Shown: piece after piece, positions 48,415 to 59,474 of the stretch
Position numbering within the stretch: the first letter of the stretch is position 1
Layout of the letters: each line of letters begins with the position of its first letter
Program-made: the position numbers and the translations under genes
Notes under the pieces: model-generated
Database searches by the model: none
What the model was told of the DNA's origin: nothing
The model's input: the letters and a program-made list of their open reading frames with translations, nothing else
Assembly (NCBI GenBank): GCA_013180625.2
Contig: SNVD02000403.1
Coordinates: 62,001-126,000 of the forward strand
Length of the DNA: 64,000 nucleotides
Source of the DNA: Boswellia sacra
Taxonomy: Eukaryota; Streptophyta; Magnoliopsida; Sapindales; Burseraceae
Direction of reading: 5' to 3'

Positions 48415-48830
48415 CACTCGACAGTAAACAGTGCATCGAGTGAATAGTATCGAGTGTCGAGAAATAACGTCGAGTGTCGAGAAACACTGTCGAGTGTCGA
48501 GTGAACAGTGACTTCGGTGAACAGTGTCGAGTCTCGAGTGAACAGTACGTCGAGTGCATAGTATATCGAGTGAACAGTATCGAGTGTCGAGAAATAACGT
48601 CTAGTGTAGAGAAACAGTATCGAGTGTCGAGTGAACATTGTTTTCTGTAAACAGTGTCGAGAAAACAGTGCATCGAGCGTCGAGTAAACAGTAATTTCAG
48701 TGAACAGTATCGAGTCTCGAGTAAACAGTACGTCGAGTGAACAGTAAATCGAGTGAACAGTGCATCGAGCGTCGAGTGAACAGTGTTTTCTGTTAACAGT
48801 GTCGAGTGTCGAGTGAACAGTGCCGAGTAA
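48415..48830 (+). repeat. GTCGAG/GAACAGT minisatellite, gypsy A 3' LTR
   Basis: Irregular tandem words such as TCGAGTGAACAGT, GTCGAGTGTCGAG and GAAACAGT over about 420 bases; the 5' LTR has about 190 bases of the same. The apparent ORFs on the minus strand are by-products of the repeat. Confidence 0.85.
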
Positions 48831-48952
48831 AATTTCAGAACCACCCCAAATCGACTGTATACTTCCCAAAAAGTCCTGGATTTCGAATAAAAATTATATT
48901 TTCTTGAGATTTATCATAGTAATGATATTGAAAGGTTGTTAATGTATGCATT

Positions 48953-49530
48953 GGACCTTGGATGGGCCGTTTTGTATACGGATCCAAGGAGAATGCGGAT
49001 AATAAAATTCTAAGTGTTGGACCTTGGGTGGACCGTTCTGTATACGGGCCTAAGGGGAACACGCATATAATGATATGAGATGTGTTGGACCTTGGGTGGA
49101 CCGTTCTGTATACGGGCCTAAGGGGAACACGCATATAATGATATGAGATGTGTTGGACCTTGGGTAGACCGTTCTATATACGGACCCAAGGGGAACACGA
49201 ATAAAATGACATGATGTGTTGAACCTTGGGTGGACCGTTCTGTATACAGACCCAAGGGGAACACGAATATAATGATATGATGTGTTGGACCTTGGGTAGA
49301 CCGTTCTGTATACGGACCCAAGGGAAACACGAATAAAATGACATGATGTCTTGGACATTGGGTAGACCGTTCTGTATACCGACCCAAGGGGAACACAAAT
49401 AAAACAACGTGATATGTTGGACCTTGAATGGATCGTTCTGTAAACGGATCCAAAGGAAAAAACGAATATAATAAATCTGATGTGTTGAACCTTGGATGAG
49501 CCGTTCTATATACGGATCCAAGGGGAATAC
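48953..49530 (+). repeat. Tandem hairpin array, 9 units (gypsy A 3' LTR)
   Basis: Same unit as at 43075-43580, with one extra 69-bp unit: the units at 49017 and 49086 are identical over most of their length. The first and last units have GGAT with ATCC; most others have GGGT with ACCC. Confidence 0.85.
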
Positions 49531-50162
49531 GAATATAAATTTGATGTGCGAATGGACATAATTGGTTGATCTATTAGTATTTGATGTCAAATCTTGTGAT
49601 TGGATATTTGTGGAATGTGAATAATTTTGTATAATGTTAAAACTTTCCTACTGGGCTTTATGCTCACCCCCCTCCCTCCACAGGTAACACAGAAGGATGC
49701 TTATCCTAGAGATGTTCTAGAGCTTTCTTAGGGAGTCTGGAGTCGGTATGCATATAATTTTTGGGGACTGTCTTGATTCTCCTAGTATGTAATGGGAGAT
49801 TTCGTTAGGTAACTATTAATTGATGTATTGATTTTAGTCACTAGTGTATGTAAAATTAATTTTGAACAAATAGTCATAAGTTGTAATGAATTCTTGTGAT
49901 AAAAAAAAGTAGTATGAGGTATGGATGACATAATTATTATAAATTCTTATTCAATCACCTCTAAAATCTCTAAATAAGAGATTTTGGGGCGTGATAGATA
50001 CATTAAATGATGTCCTAATATAATAAGATATTTATTATAAATCAAATACTTTCTAAAATATACTTCTAGAATCAGTAAAATAAGAAACAATATAATATCC
50101 TTGTTTTATCACAAGTTGGACAAAAATATCATGTGCATGGCATATGCACGTTGACACCAACA

Positions 50163-50176
50163 ATCTCCTCTTTTTT
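50163..50176 (-). other. Element D polypurine tract adjoining the 3' LTR
   Basis: The minus strand reads AAAAAAGAGGAGAT immediately before the LTR start TGTTGGTGTC. Extra AAGGGGGAG tracts lie upstream in its sense at 50658-50666 and 50532-50540. Confidence 0.8.
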
Positions 50177-50698
50177 GGCAACTTGTGATGAAAACACTAT
50201 ACTATTTCTGATCAAAGAAAAATCACACAGAGATAAGTCAGACATAAAATCATGATCAAGTAATAGAAATATCATGCTAAAAAAGTAGCAATAGTATGCA
50301 GTTACAAAGCACATAACAGAACAATGTCTTATTATGTAGATCCTACAAAACAACACAAAGTGAAGGTGACAAACTTGTCAATCAACAATTCAACCAAATG
50401 ATGATCAGAGCAAATCAAAAACATACATCAAATATAATAGACAGATAAAAACACATAACACAATAAAGAAACAAGTTAAAAACATAAGGCAGAAAATAGT
50501 TCAAATGCATACAAAGCATAAACATGCCTTACTCCCCCTTACTACTTACATACTGCCCTGGAGGTGAACAACAAAATATCAGACAGAATTATCAAAAAAA
50601 AACAAGAACAGTTTTAAAAATAAAATAGAACAGAAAACATTATATCAGAAACTCCTTCTCCCCCTTGATTTCAGAACAAGTTCCAAAAACTATCGAAG
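50177..50698 (-). other. Element D spacer between env-like ORF and 3' LTR
   Basis: Non-coding, AT-rich, with two AAGGGGGAG-type purine tracts on the minus strand. Nothing else recognised. Confidence 0.6.
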
Positions 50699-51046
50699 TT
50701 ATGGAGAATTGTGAACAGGTGGGGAAGAGGAACTGCTAGAGCATTTCTTGATCCTTCCAGCCTTCATTTTGTATCGTTTGTCAGTAGTAGTTGGTGTAGG
50801 CTGCTCAGTGGGTACAGGAGCGAGCTGCGCTTCAGTTGTCTCTGAAGAAGGGGTAGTAACTTCAGCCACAATCTTGCGAATCTCCTTATTAAGGCATTCA
50901 GCACTAGTTTCTGTTGTCTGCAACTCAACAGCAGGTTGTTGAGAAGGTACCAGTGACTCTTTTGCAAGTGTAGATGGTAGAGGTGTGGCTGGTGCAGTTG
51001 TATCTGTTGTAAGAGGGCATTCCTAGGTGTGTTCTGCAAGTGGTGT

Positions 51047-52765
51047 TGTCATGCCCTAACATCTCTTATTTAGAGATTTTAGGGTGTGATTGAATAAGAA
51101 TTTATAAAAATTACGTCATCCATATCTCATAAAAATTTTTTTATATAAATACATCACAAGAATTCATTACAACTTATGACTATTTGTTCAAAATTAATTT
51201 TACATACACTGGTGACAAAATCAATACAGCATTTGATAGTCACCAACCAAGATCTCCCATTACATACTAGGAGAATGAAGACAGTCCCCAAGAATTATAT
51301 GCATACTAACTCCAGACTCCCTAAGAAAGTTCTGGAACACCTCTAGGATGAGCATCCTTCTGTATAGCTGTGGAGGGAGGGGGTGAGCCTAAAGCCCAGT
51401 AGGAAAGTTCTAACATTATACTAAATTATTCACATTCCACAAATATTCAATCACAGGAGTAGGCATCCAATAATAATATATCGAACTATTATGTTCGTCC
51501 ACATATGGAATTTCTGTTCGTATTTCCTTTGGATCCGTATCCAGAACGGCCCATCCAAGGTCCAACCCAACATATCGAAATATTCGTATTCCCCTTGGGT
51601 CCGTATACAGAACGGTCCACCCAAGGTCCAACACCTCATATCAATATATTCATGTTCCCCTTAGGTCCGTATACAAAACGGTCCACCCAAGGTCCAACAC
51701 TTTATATCATTATATTCGTCTTCCCCTTGGGTCCGTATACGGAACGGTCCACCCAAGGTCCAACACTTAGAATATAATATCTGCATTGTCCTTGGATTCG
51801 TATACAAAACGGCCCATCCAAGGTCCAATGCATATATTAACAATCTTTTAATATCATCACTATGATAAATCTCAAGAAATTATGATTTTTATGCAAAATC
51901 CAGGACTTTTTAGGAAGTATTCAGTCGATTTGGGGTGGTTCTGAAATTTTGCTCGACACTCGATACTGTTTCTTGACACTGTTCATTGTCGAGCGAAACA
52001 CCAGAATCGAATTCCAGAGTTGGTTCAGAACATCCCATTTCCAGAATTCGACTCCCAACTTCAAAAATTCACCAAAAATCCATTTTAACTCCAAATTCAA
52101 CGAAATCAACGGCTAATTAAAGCTTAATACGTCTATTTTTCAAAACAAATGAGAAATCATATAATTCTCAATCCAGAAAAATGCATCAACTCAATCAACA
52201 CAAGACAGTCACATGAACTGCAATTCTCACAAAATCATCTCTACTCCACTTCATCAACACTTCAATTCACACATAATTCTTCATGCAATCACAACAAACA
52301 ACTTACAATAAGTAACTTCACTCATATTTCATCATCCAAGCAACCAAGAAATCAAGTCAAAACATGACACATACATAACAACAATATCAATTCAATAACA
52401 AAACACATAACATGATGTAAGTATAGTGTTAGAATCTCCTACCTGTTTTCCAAGCTAAACTTCTTGAAATTTTTCCTCTCTCTTCCTTCCTCTCCTTTTC
52501 TCTTCTTCTTTTTCTCTTCTTTTCTTCCTGGAACCGTGAACTCCTTCTTCTCTCTTCTTTTTTTTTTTCCTTTCCTTTCCTTCTGCCTAATTCTAGAAAA
52601 CCCCATCTCTTATATACATGAGGCCTTGGCTCAATGGGCCTAAGTCCAACAATTTCAAATTCAAGCCCAATTCCCCTTTACCAATTTCCAACACAAGCCC
52701 ACTTCTATTATCCAACCCAATTCTCATAAAATTACTCAAATACCCTTAGTCATATTTTTTAAAAT

Positions 52766-52823
<58 letters not shown>

Positions 52824-52840
52824 ACATTCGAGACTCTACA
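51047..52840 (-). repeat. Gypsy B 3' LTR
   Basis: 1794 bp. Contains five hairpin units (51525-51830), a short GTCGAG block (51950-52005) and a long (AT)n tract (about 52773-52819) near its U3 end. Confidence 0.94.
51525..51830 (-). repeat. Tandem hairpin array, 5 units (gypsy B 3' LTR)
   Basis: Same fold as in gypsy A. Plus-strand arms are CCTTGGGT with ACCCAAGG in two units, CCTTGGAT with ATCCAAGG in the last, and CCTTAGGT with ACCCAAGG in one. The last becomes a G-U pair in the minus-strand RNA. Confidence 0.83.
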
Positions 52841-52853
52841 ACCTACCCTCCTT
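52841..52853 (-). other. Gypsy B polypurine tract
   Basis: The minus strand reads AAGGAGGGTAGGT directly before the LTR start TGTAGAG. Confidence 0.85.
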
Positions 52854-52889
52854 AAAAAAAATTTCGTCCTCGAAATTTGAAAACATGAA

Positions 52890-55800
52890 TCAGAAATTAC
52901 CTCTTGTATCCAAAAGCTCAGGATACTTTCTTTGAATCTCTGACTCTAACTCTCACGTGGCCTCTTCAACATCATGATGCTTCCACAAGACCTTGAGTAA
53001 CGGGATGGACTTGCCACGCAAGACTTGCACTCTCGAGTCCAGGATTTGAATAGGAACCTCTTCATACGAAACATCTTGTTGGATATACTCACTCCAGTCA
53101 AGTACATGTGTTGGGTGAGGTTCATACTTTCTTAGCATCGATACATGGAATGTGTTATGAATTCCCGATAACCGTGGCGGCAATGCTAACTCATAAGCTA
53201 CTTCGCCAACCCGCCTTAGGACTTCAAATGGACCAATGTAGCGTGGAGCAAGTTTACTTTTCTGCCCAAAACGCATCAAGCCTTTACGCGGAGACACCTT
53301 TAAAAACACATGGTCCCCCACTTTGAATTCTAACGGTCGTCTCCTCTTGTCTGCATAGCTTTTCTATCGACTTTGGGCTGTAAGCAATCGTTGACGTATC
53401 AATTTCACCTTTTCAGTTGTCTCACGTACAAGCTCAGGCCCTAGTAAAGTAGCTTCTCCCACTTCCATCCAACATAAAGGAGACCTACATGGTCTACCAT
53501 AGAGTGCCTCATAAGGTGCCATTCCAATACTTGACTGGTAGCTATTGTTGTATGCGAATTCCACGAGCGGTAAATGATCCTCCCAATTACCTTGGAAATC
53601 CATCACACAAGCCCTCAACATATCTTCTAAAATTTGAATAGTACACTCTGATTGACCATCAGTTTGAGGATGGAAGGCTGTACTAAATAACAACTTAGTG
53701 CCCATAGCTCTTTGGAGGCTTTGCCAAAATTGAGCTGTAAACCGAGGATCTCTGTCTGACACCACTAAAACTGGAACTCCATGCAATCTTACAATTTCTT
53801 TAATGTACAGCCGACTCAAAACATCCACTGAATCAGTTGTACGTATAGGAAGAAAGTGTGATACTTTGGTTAATCTATCTACAATCACCCAGATTGCATC
53901 CTTCCCTTTTAAAGAACGTGGTAATCCAGTAACAAAATCCATGGTGATGTGATCCCACTTCCACTCTGCTACAGGCAATGGTTGGAGTAATCCTGCAGGT
54001 CTTTGATGCTCAGCCTTTACTTGTTGACAAGTAAGGCATCTAGCCACATATTCAGCAACATCCTTCTTCATTCCTTTCCTCCAAAACTGACGACGTAAAT
54101 CATGATACATCTTAGTACCACCAAGATGAACAGCAAATTTAGAATGATGAAATTCCTTAAGAATATCATCTTTACACTCTTTACTCGATGGAACAAAGAT
54201 CCTGCCCTTGAATCGCAAACTCCCTTCTGAATCAATGGTCCAATCCACACTCCCATCACCGCGTAACACTTGCTCATACAAGGCTCTAGTCTCTGAATCT
54301 TGATGTTGCCATTCAATCACTCTATGCACAAGAGACGATTGGGCAACAAGTGTAAAAAGGCAAATTTGATCTCTGCGATCCTCAACCAAGACATCATAAT
54401 CACAAACAGACCGCAACATGCTCCATTCCCCTATCATCGCACTAACCATGGCCCTCGACTTCCTGCTTAATGTATCAGCCACCACATTTGCCTTGCCTGG
54501 ATGATAGTGGATAGAGAAATCATAGTCTTCCCAATACTCCATCCATCTTCGTTGTCTCAGATTCAAGTCTTTTTGAGTGAAAATGTATTTTAAACTTTTA
54601 TGGTCACAAAAGACTTCAAACCTCTCACCATACAAATAATGCTGCCAAATTTTCAAAGCATACACTACCGCAGCAAGTTCTAAGTCGTGGGTGGGATAAT
54701 TCTGCTCATGAGGTTTCAACTGACGAGATACATAGGCTACAACTCGACCCTATTGCATTAACACACACCCTAACCCATCTAAGGAAGCATCAGTGAAAAC
54801 TACATAATCAACTCCAAGTTGTGGTATCACAAGGACAAGTGCTGAAGTCAATCTTTTCTTCAATTCTTGAAATGCTTGCTCACATGCATCATTCCATTCG
54901 AATCTAACTCCTTTCCTTGTTAACTTGGTCATTGGTGCAGCCAATCGGGAAAAGTTCTCAACAAAGTGCCTATAGTATCCTGCTAAACCCAAGAAACTGC
55001 AGACTTCAAACACATTCTTTGGTCGTTCCCATATCATAACTACTTCTACTTTTGATGGGTCTACTGAGATTCCTTGTCTTGACACCACATGGCCCAAAAA
55101 TCTTACTTCAGATAGCCAAAATTCACATTTACTCAGCTTGGCATAAAGACGATGCTCTCTCAGTGTTTGAAGTGCCACGCGTAAATGTTGCTCATGTTCA
55201 ACCTCAAATGAAGAATAAATGAGGACATCATCCACGAACACAATCACAAATTGGTCTAAGTGAGGTCTAAAAACACGATTCATCAAATCCATAAAGGCAG
55301 CAGGAGCATTAGTCAGTCCAAATGGCATGACCAAAAACTCATAATGCCCATACCGGGTACGAAAAGCGGTTTTGGGTATATCTCCTTCCTTTATTCTCAA
55401 TTGATGATAACCCGAACGAAGATTTATCTTGGAAAAACAACAAGATCCTCTCAACTGGTCAAACAAATCATCTATCCTAGGTAAAGGATATTTGTTTTTC
55501 ACTGTAACCCGATTTAACTATCTGTAATCGATGCATAAACGCAATGAACCATCTTTCTTCTTCATGAACAAAGTTGGTGCACCCCAAGGAGAAGTGCTGG
55601 GTCGAATAAATCCTCTCTCTAACAATTGCTCTATCTGCAACTTTAGCTCCTTCAACTTTGCTGGAGCCATTCGGTAAGGAGCAACTGATATAGGTGCCAC
55701 CCCCGGATACACTTCAATAGCAAACTCCACTTCTCTAGTTGGAGGTAACCCGGGCAATTCTTCAGGAAAGACATCAGGAAATTCATTCACCACCCGAGGA

Positions 55801-57509
55801 AGTTCAGAAATCCCTTTATTAGTCTCTTCTACTAATATACTTGCTATCATGTTCCTCATCCCTTTCTTGTTTTGCAACCCAAGCAAAGGATAATGCAATA
55901 ATGCATATTTATCCCCATAAAAACTAAAAATGATGCCATCCGGCATGTGGATTATCACTTTCTTCTTGTGACAGTCCAATAGAACTCGATAAGCGGACAA
56001 CCAATCCATTCTGAGTATCACATCATACTCCGTGAAATCCATAAGTATCAAATCAAATGATAACCTATGCCCATTGATTTCGAACATACAAGAGCGACAT
56101 ATCCTCCTAACCTCTAAAGTACTACCCATAGGTGACTCCACTTGTAATACAGAATCCAACAACTCAGACTCCAATCCTAATGCAGATGCAAAATGGGTGG
56201 ATATAAAAGAATGAGTAGCTCCAGAATCAAATAAAACACGAGCCCATGCGTTAAAAACCAATAATGTACCTCCCACAACTCCGTGGTCTGCAGGCTCAGT
56301 TGGCTAAGTCAAAGCAAAAACTCGTCCCTGAGTCATCTGTCCCTGCTGTCTAGTACTCTAAACTGATCTTGTAGGCCTAACAGATTGAGAAGAAGCTGCC
56401 TGAGACCTCTGAGATGTCTGATGGGAATGAGTATCACGTCCTTGAAATGGAGGTCTAGTCTGTGACCCTGACCCTTGTCGAGGAGTCGGTGGGATCTGAC
56501 TAGTGGCACTCTGAGGACCTCTCATCCTTGCCGGACAATCCAGTTGTATATGACTGTATTGTCCGTATCTATAACATTTGAGATACTGATATCGCAAGTG
56601 ACCTGGTTTCCCACACCCATAACAAACTTGCTGACTCTATGAGGACCCACTTTTCATGGAGCCTTGAGATTGCAGCTGCTGAGACTGAGAATTGAAAGAA
56701 GTCCTATTGGATTGAGTTCTCTGTCTCTTAACTGAAAGATCCTGCTGTCTCGCTCCTCTAGGAGGTATGCCAATACCCCCCACCCTGTGACTCTGGGATA
56801 TCTCCTGTTCTGCCACTAAAGTGGTCTCTACCACATCAGAATATGTCGTTAATCTACACACTGCTACTGAGGGTCTGATATCATCTCTCAGTCCCTTTAG
56901 AAATCTCCGGGCCTTGCTAGCCTCATCTGCCACCAACCCAGGTACAAAACGGGATAAAGCAGTAAATCGTGCCTCATACTGTTGCACCGTCATATTCCCC
57001 TGGGTCAAGTATATAAACTCATTTTCCTTTTGGTCCCGAAAAACCGTAGGAAAATATTTATCCAAAAAGGCAGTAGAGAAGTCCTTCCATGTAAGAATGT
57101 TCCCTCCTCTAATACGCTCAACAGACATCCACCACTGTAATGCCTCTCCTGACAACAGATGAGTTGCCACTCTAACTCGTAGATCTTCTTCAACTTGCAA
57201 AAGATTGAAGAGGCGCTCAACTCGTATAAGCCAATCTTCTGTAACATTCGGGTCGGGCTCCCCATTAAAAGTAGGTGGATTATGGCGTTGGACTTCTCTA
57301 AGTGCACCCTTCATTCTATTATCAACACCTGTCTCTAACACCGGTTGAGGCGGTGGTGGTGGTGGGTTAGCACGAAGAGTCTCCCTAACCGTGTTTGCCA
57401 CTGTTTCGGCCAATGTATTGGCCACATCCCTCATGGCCCTATAAAATTCTGACCTCTTACCACCCCCAGGTGGGTTAAAACTTGAAGCACTTCACGTAGG
57501 AGAACTCAT
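52890..57509 (-). pseudogene. Gypsy B gag-pol polyprotein, 1539 codons, one frame, eight stop codons
   Basis: Single frame from the ATG at 57509 to TGA at 52892-52890, without frameshift. Order: gag (EDWLIRVERLFNLLQVEEDL; ALQWWMSVERIRGG); two zinc knuckles near 56620-56540, each with one Cys changed to Tyr; protease [10 protein letters not shown] (Asp about residue 428); RT with FVDD (about residue 760); RNase H ([18 protein letters not shown]); integrase zinc region (EFHHSKF, CLTCQQ) and DDE core (first Asp about residue 1191; [19 protein letters not shown]); and a chromodomain-like C-terminus (KVLWKHHDVEEAT). In-frame stops: 57494-57492 TGA; 56639-56637, 56360-56358, 56306-56304, 55520-55518, 54752-54750 and 53366-53364 TAG; 52955-52953 TGA. 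The integrase, protease and RT active sites are otherwise intact. Confidence 0.95.
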
Positions 57510-57671
57510 TATCTAATTTTTATCAGTGGCAAAAACATAAGTAACTAAATTTATAACATTTAGAACATAAACACCACAAACAGTTATTCAAGGCACATGC
57601 AAAAGCACAAACATGACTCTACCCCTCCCAGACCATCTACCTCCTTTCCACAGGTCCACAGTAAAGCTTAA

Positions 57672-57683
57672 GCTCTGATACCA
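57672..57683 (-). other. Gypsy B primer-binding site, tRNA-iMet type
   Basis: The minus strand reads TGGTATCAGAGC 3 bases after the LTR end (GTGACA). Confidence 0.92.
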
Positions 57684-57686
57684 CCT

Positions 57687-59474
57687 TGTCACGCCCTAAC
57701 ATCTCTTATTTAGAGATTTTAGGGTGTGATTTAATAAGAATTTATAAAAATTACGTCATCCATATCTCATAAATTTTTTTTTATATAAATACATCACAAG
57801 AATTCATTACAACTTATGACTATTTGTTCAAAATTAGTTTTACATACACTGGTGACAAAATCAATACAGCAGTTGATAGTCACCAACCAAGATCTCCCAT
57901 TACATACTAGGAGAATGAAGACAGTCCCCAAGAATTATATGCATACTGACTCTAGACTCCCTAAGAAAGTTCTGGAACACCTCTAGGATGAGCATCCTTC
58001 TGTGTACCTGTGGAGGGAGGGGGTGAGCCTAAAGTCCAGTAGGACAGTTCTGACATTATACTAAATTATTCACATTCCACAAATATTCAATCACAGGAGC
58101 AGGCATCCAATAATAATATATCGAACTATTATGTTTGTCTACATATGGAATTTCTGTTCGTATTCCCTTTGGATCCGTATCCAGAACGGCCAATCCGAGA
58201 TCCGACCCCTCATATCAAAATATTCGTGTTTCCCTTGGGTCCATATACAGAACGGTCCACCCAAGGTCCAACACCTCATATCAATATATTCATGTTCCCC
58301 TTAGGTCCGTATACAGAACGGTCCACCCAAGGTCCAACACTTTATATCATTATATTCGTGTTCCCCTTAGGTCCGTATACAGAGCGGTCTACCCAAGGTC
58401 CAACACTTAGAATATAATATCTGCATTCTCCTTGGATCCGTATACAAAACATCCCATCCAAGGTCCAATGCATACATTAACAGCCTTTCAATATCATCAC
58501 TATGATAAATCTCAAGAAATTATGATTTTTATGCAAAATCCAGGACTTTTTGGGAAGTATTCAGTCGATTTGGGGTGGTTCTGAAATTTTGCTCGACACT
58601 CGACACTGTTTCTCAACACTGTTCACTATCGAGCGAAACACCAGAATCGAATTCCAGAGTTGGTTCAGAACGTCCCATTTCCAGAATTCGACTCCCAACT
58701 TCAAAAATTCACCAAAAATCCATTTTAACTCCAAATTCAACGAAATCAACGGCTAATTAAAGCTTAATACGTCTATTTTCCAAAACAAATGAGAAATCAT
58801 ACAATTCTCAATCCAGAAAAATGCATCAACTCAATCAACACAAGACAATCACATAAACTACACTTCTCACAAAATCATCTCTACTCCACTTCATCAACAC
58901 TTCAATTCACACATAATTCTTCCTGCAATCACAACAAATAACTTGCAATAAGTAACTTCACTCATATTTCATCATCCAAGCAATCAAGCAATCAAGTCAA
59001 CACATGACGCATACATAACAACAATATCAATTCAACAACAAAACACATAATATGAAGTAAGTATAGTGTTAGAATCTCCTACTTGTTTTCCAAGCTAAAC
59101 TTCTTGAAATTTTTCCTCTCTCTTCCTTCCTCTCCTTTCTCTTCTTCTTTTTCTCTTCTTTTCTTCCTGGAACCGTGAACTCCTTCTCCTCTCTTCTTTT
59201 TTTTTTTTTCTTTCCTTTCCTTCTCCCTAATTCTAGAAAACCCCATCTCTTATATACATGAGGCCTTGGCTCAATGGGCCTAAGTCCAACAATTTCAAAT
59301 TCAAGCCTAATTCCCCTTTACCAATTTCCAACACAAGCCCACTTCTATTATCCAACCCAATTCTCATAAAATTACTCAAATACCCTTAGTCATATTTTCT
59401 AAAATTTATAATATATATATATATATATACAAATGCATATATATATATATATAATTTACATTCGAGACTCTACA
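57687..59474 (-). repeat. Gypsy B 5' LTR
   Basis: 1788 bp. Contains a TATATAAG-type box (about 59249-59256, minus), a purine-rich leader (59100-59225) and five hairpin units (58163-58470). The AT microsatellite near 59411-59451 is shorter than in the other LTR. Confidence 0.94.
58163..58470 (-). repeat. Tandem hairpin array, 5 units (gypsy B 5' LTR)
   Basis: Five units matching those at 51525-51830. The outermost unit has lost part of its second arm (ATCCGAGA for ATCCAAGG), and one unit has CCTTAGGT with ACCCAAGG. Confidence 0.82.

Larger units (their letters stand above)
41956..49996 (+). mobile_element. Ty3/gypsy element A (Tekay/Del-like), integrase-deleted, 8041 bp
   Basis: Exact 5-bp duplication GATAC (41951-41955, 49997-50001). 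LTRs are 41956-44052 and 47624-49996, both starting TGTGGAATCCC and ending GGGCGTGATA. The primer site TGGTATCAGAGC is that of initiator tRNA-Met. The order gag, protease, RT, RNase H, integrase zinc region is that of Ty3/gypsy. The integrase core and C-terminal region are missing. It lies in the LTR of element D. Confidence 0.95.
47624..49996 (+). repeat. Gypsy A 3' LTR
   Basis: 2373 bp, 276 longer than the 5' copy. The extra length comes from a longer GTCGAG/GAACAGT array (48415-48830 against 42765-42955) and a ninth hairpin unit. Outside these blocks the two LTRs differ at few positions. TATATAA lies at 47802-47808. Confidence 0.93.
41226..50162 (-). repeat. Element D 3' LTR, split by gypsy A
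   Basis: Two parts, 41226-41955 and 49997/50002-50162, about 0.9 kb together, with ends TGTAAGTTCTAG and ACACCAACA. The minus strand starts TGTTGGTGTCAACG right after the purine tract. It is homologous to the solo LTR at 20072-21285 but lacks that copy's GTCGAG array. Confidence 0.87.
51047..59474 (-). mobile_element. Ty3/gypsy element B (Tekay/Del-like chromovirus), 8428 bp
   Basis: Exact 5-bp duplication GGTGT (51042-51046, 59475-59479). LTRs are 57687-59474 (5' in its sense) and 51047-52840 (3'), starting TGTAGAGTCTCG and ending GTGACA on the minus strand. It has a tRNA-iMet primer site, a purine tract and a full-length gag-pol in one frame ending in a chromodomain-like region. The LTRs look very similar to each other, suggesting a fairly recent insertion. 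It sits in the env-like ORF of element D. Confidence 0.96.
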
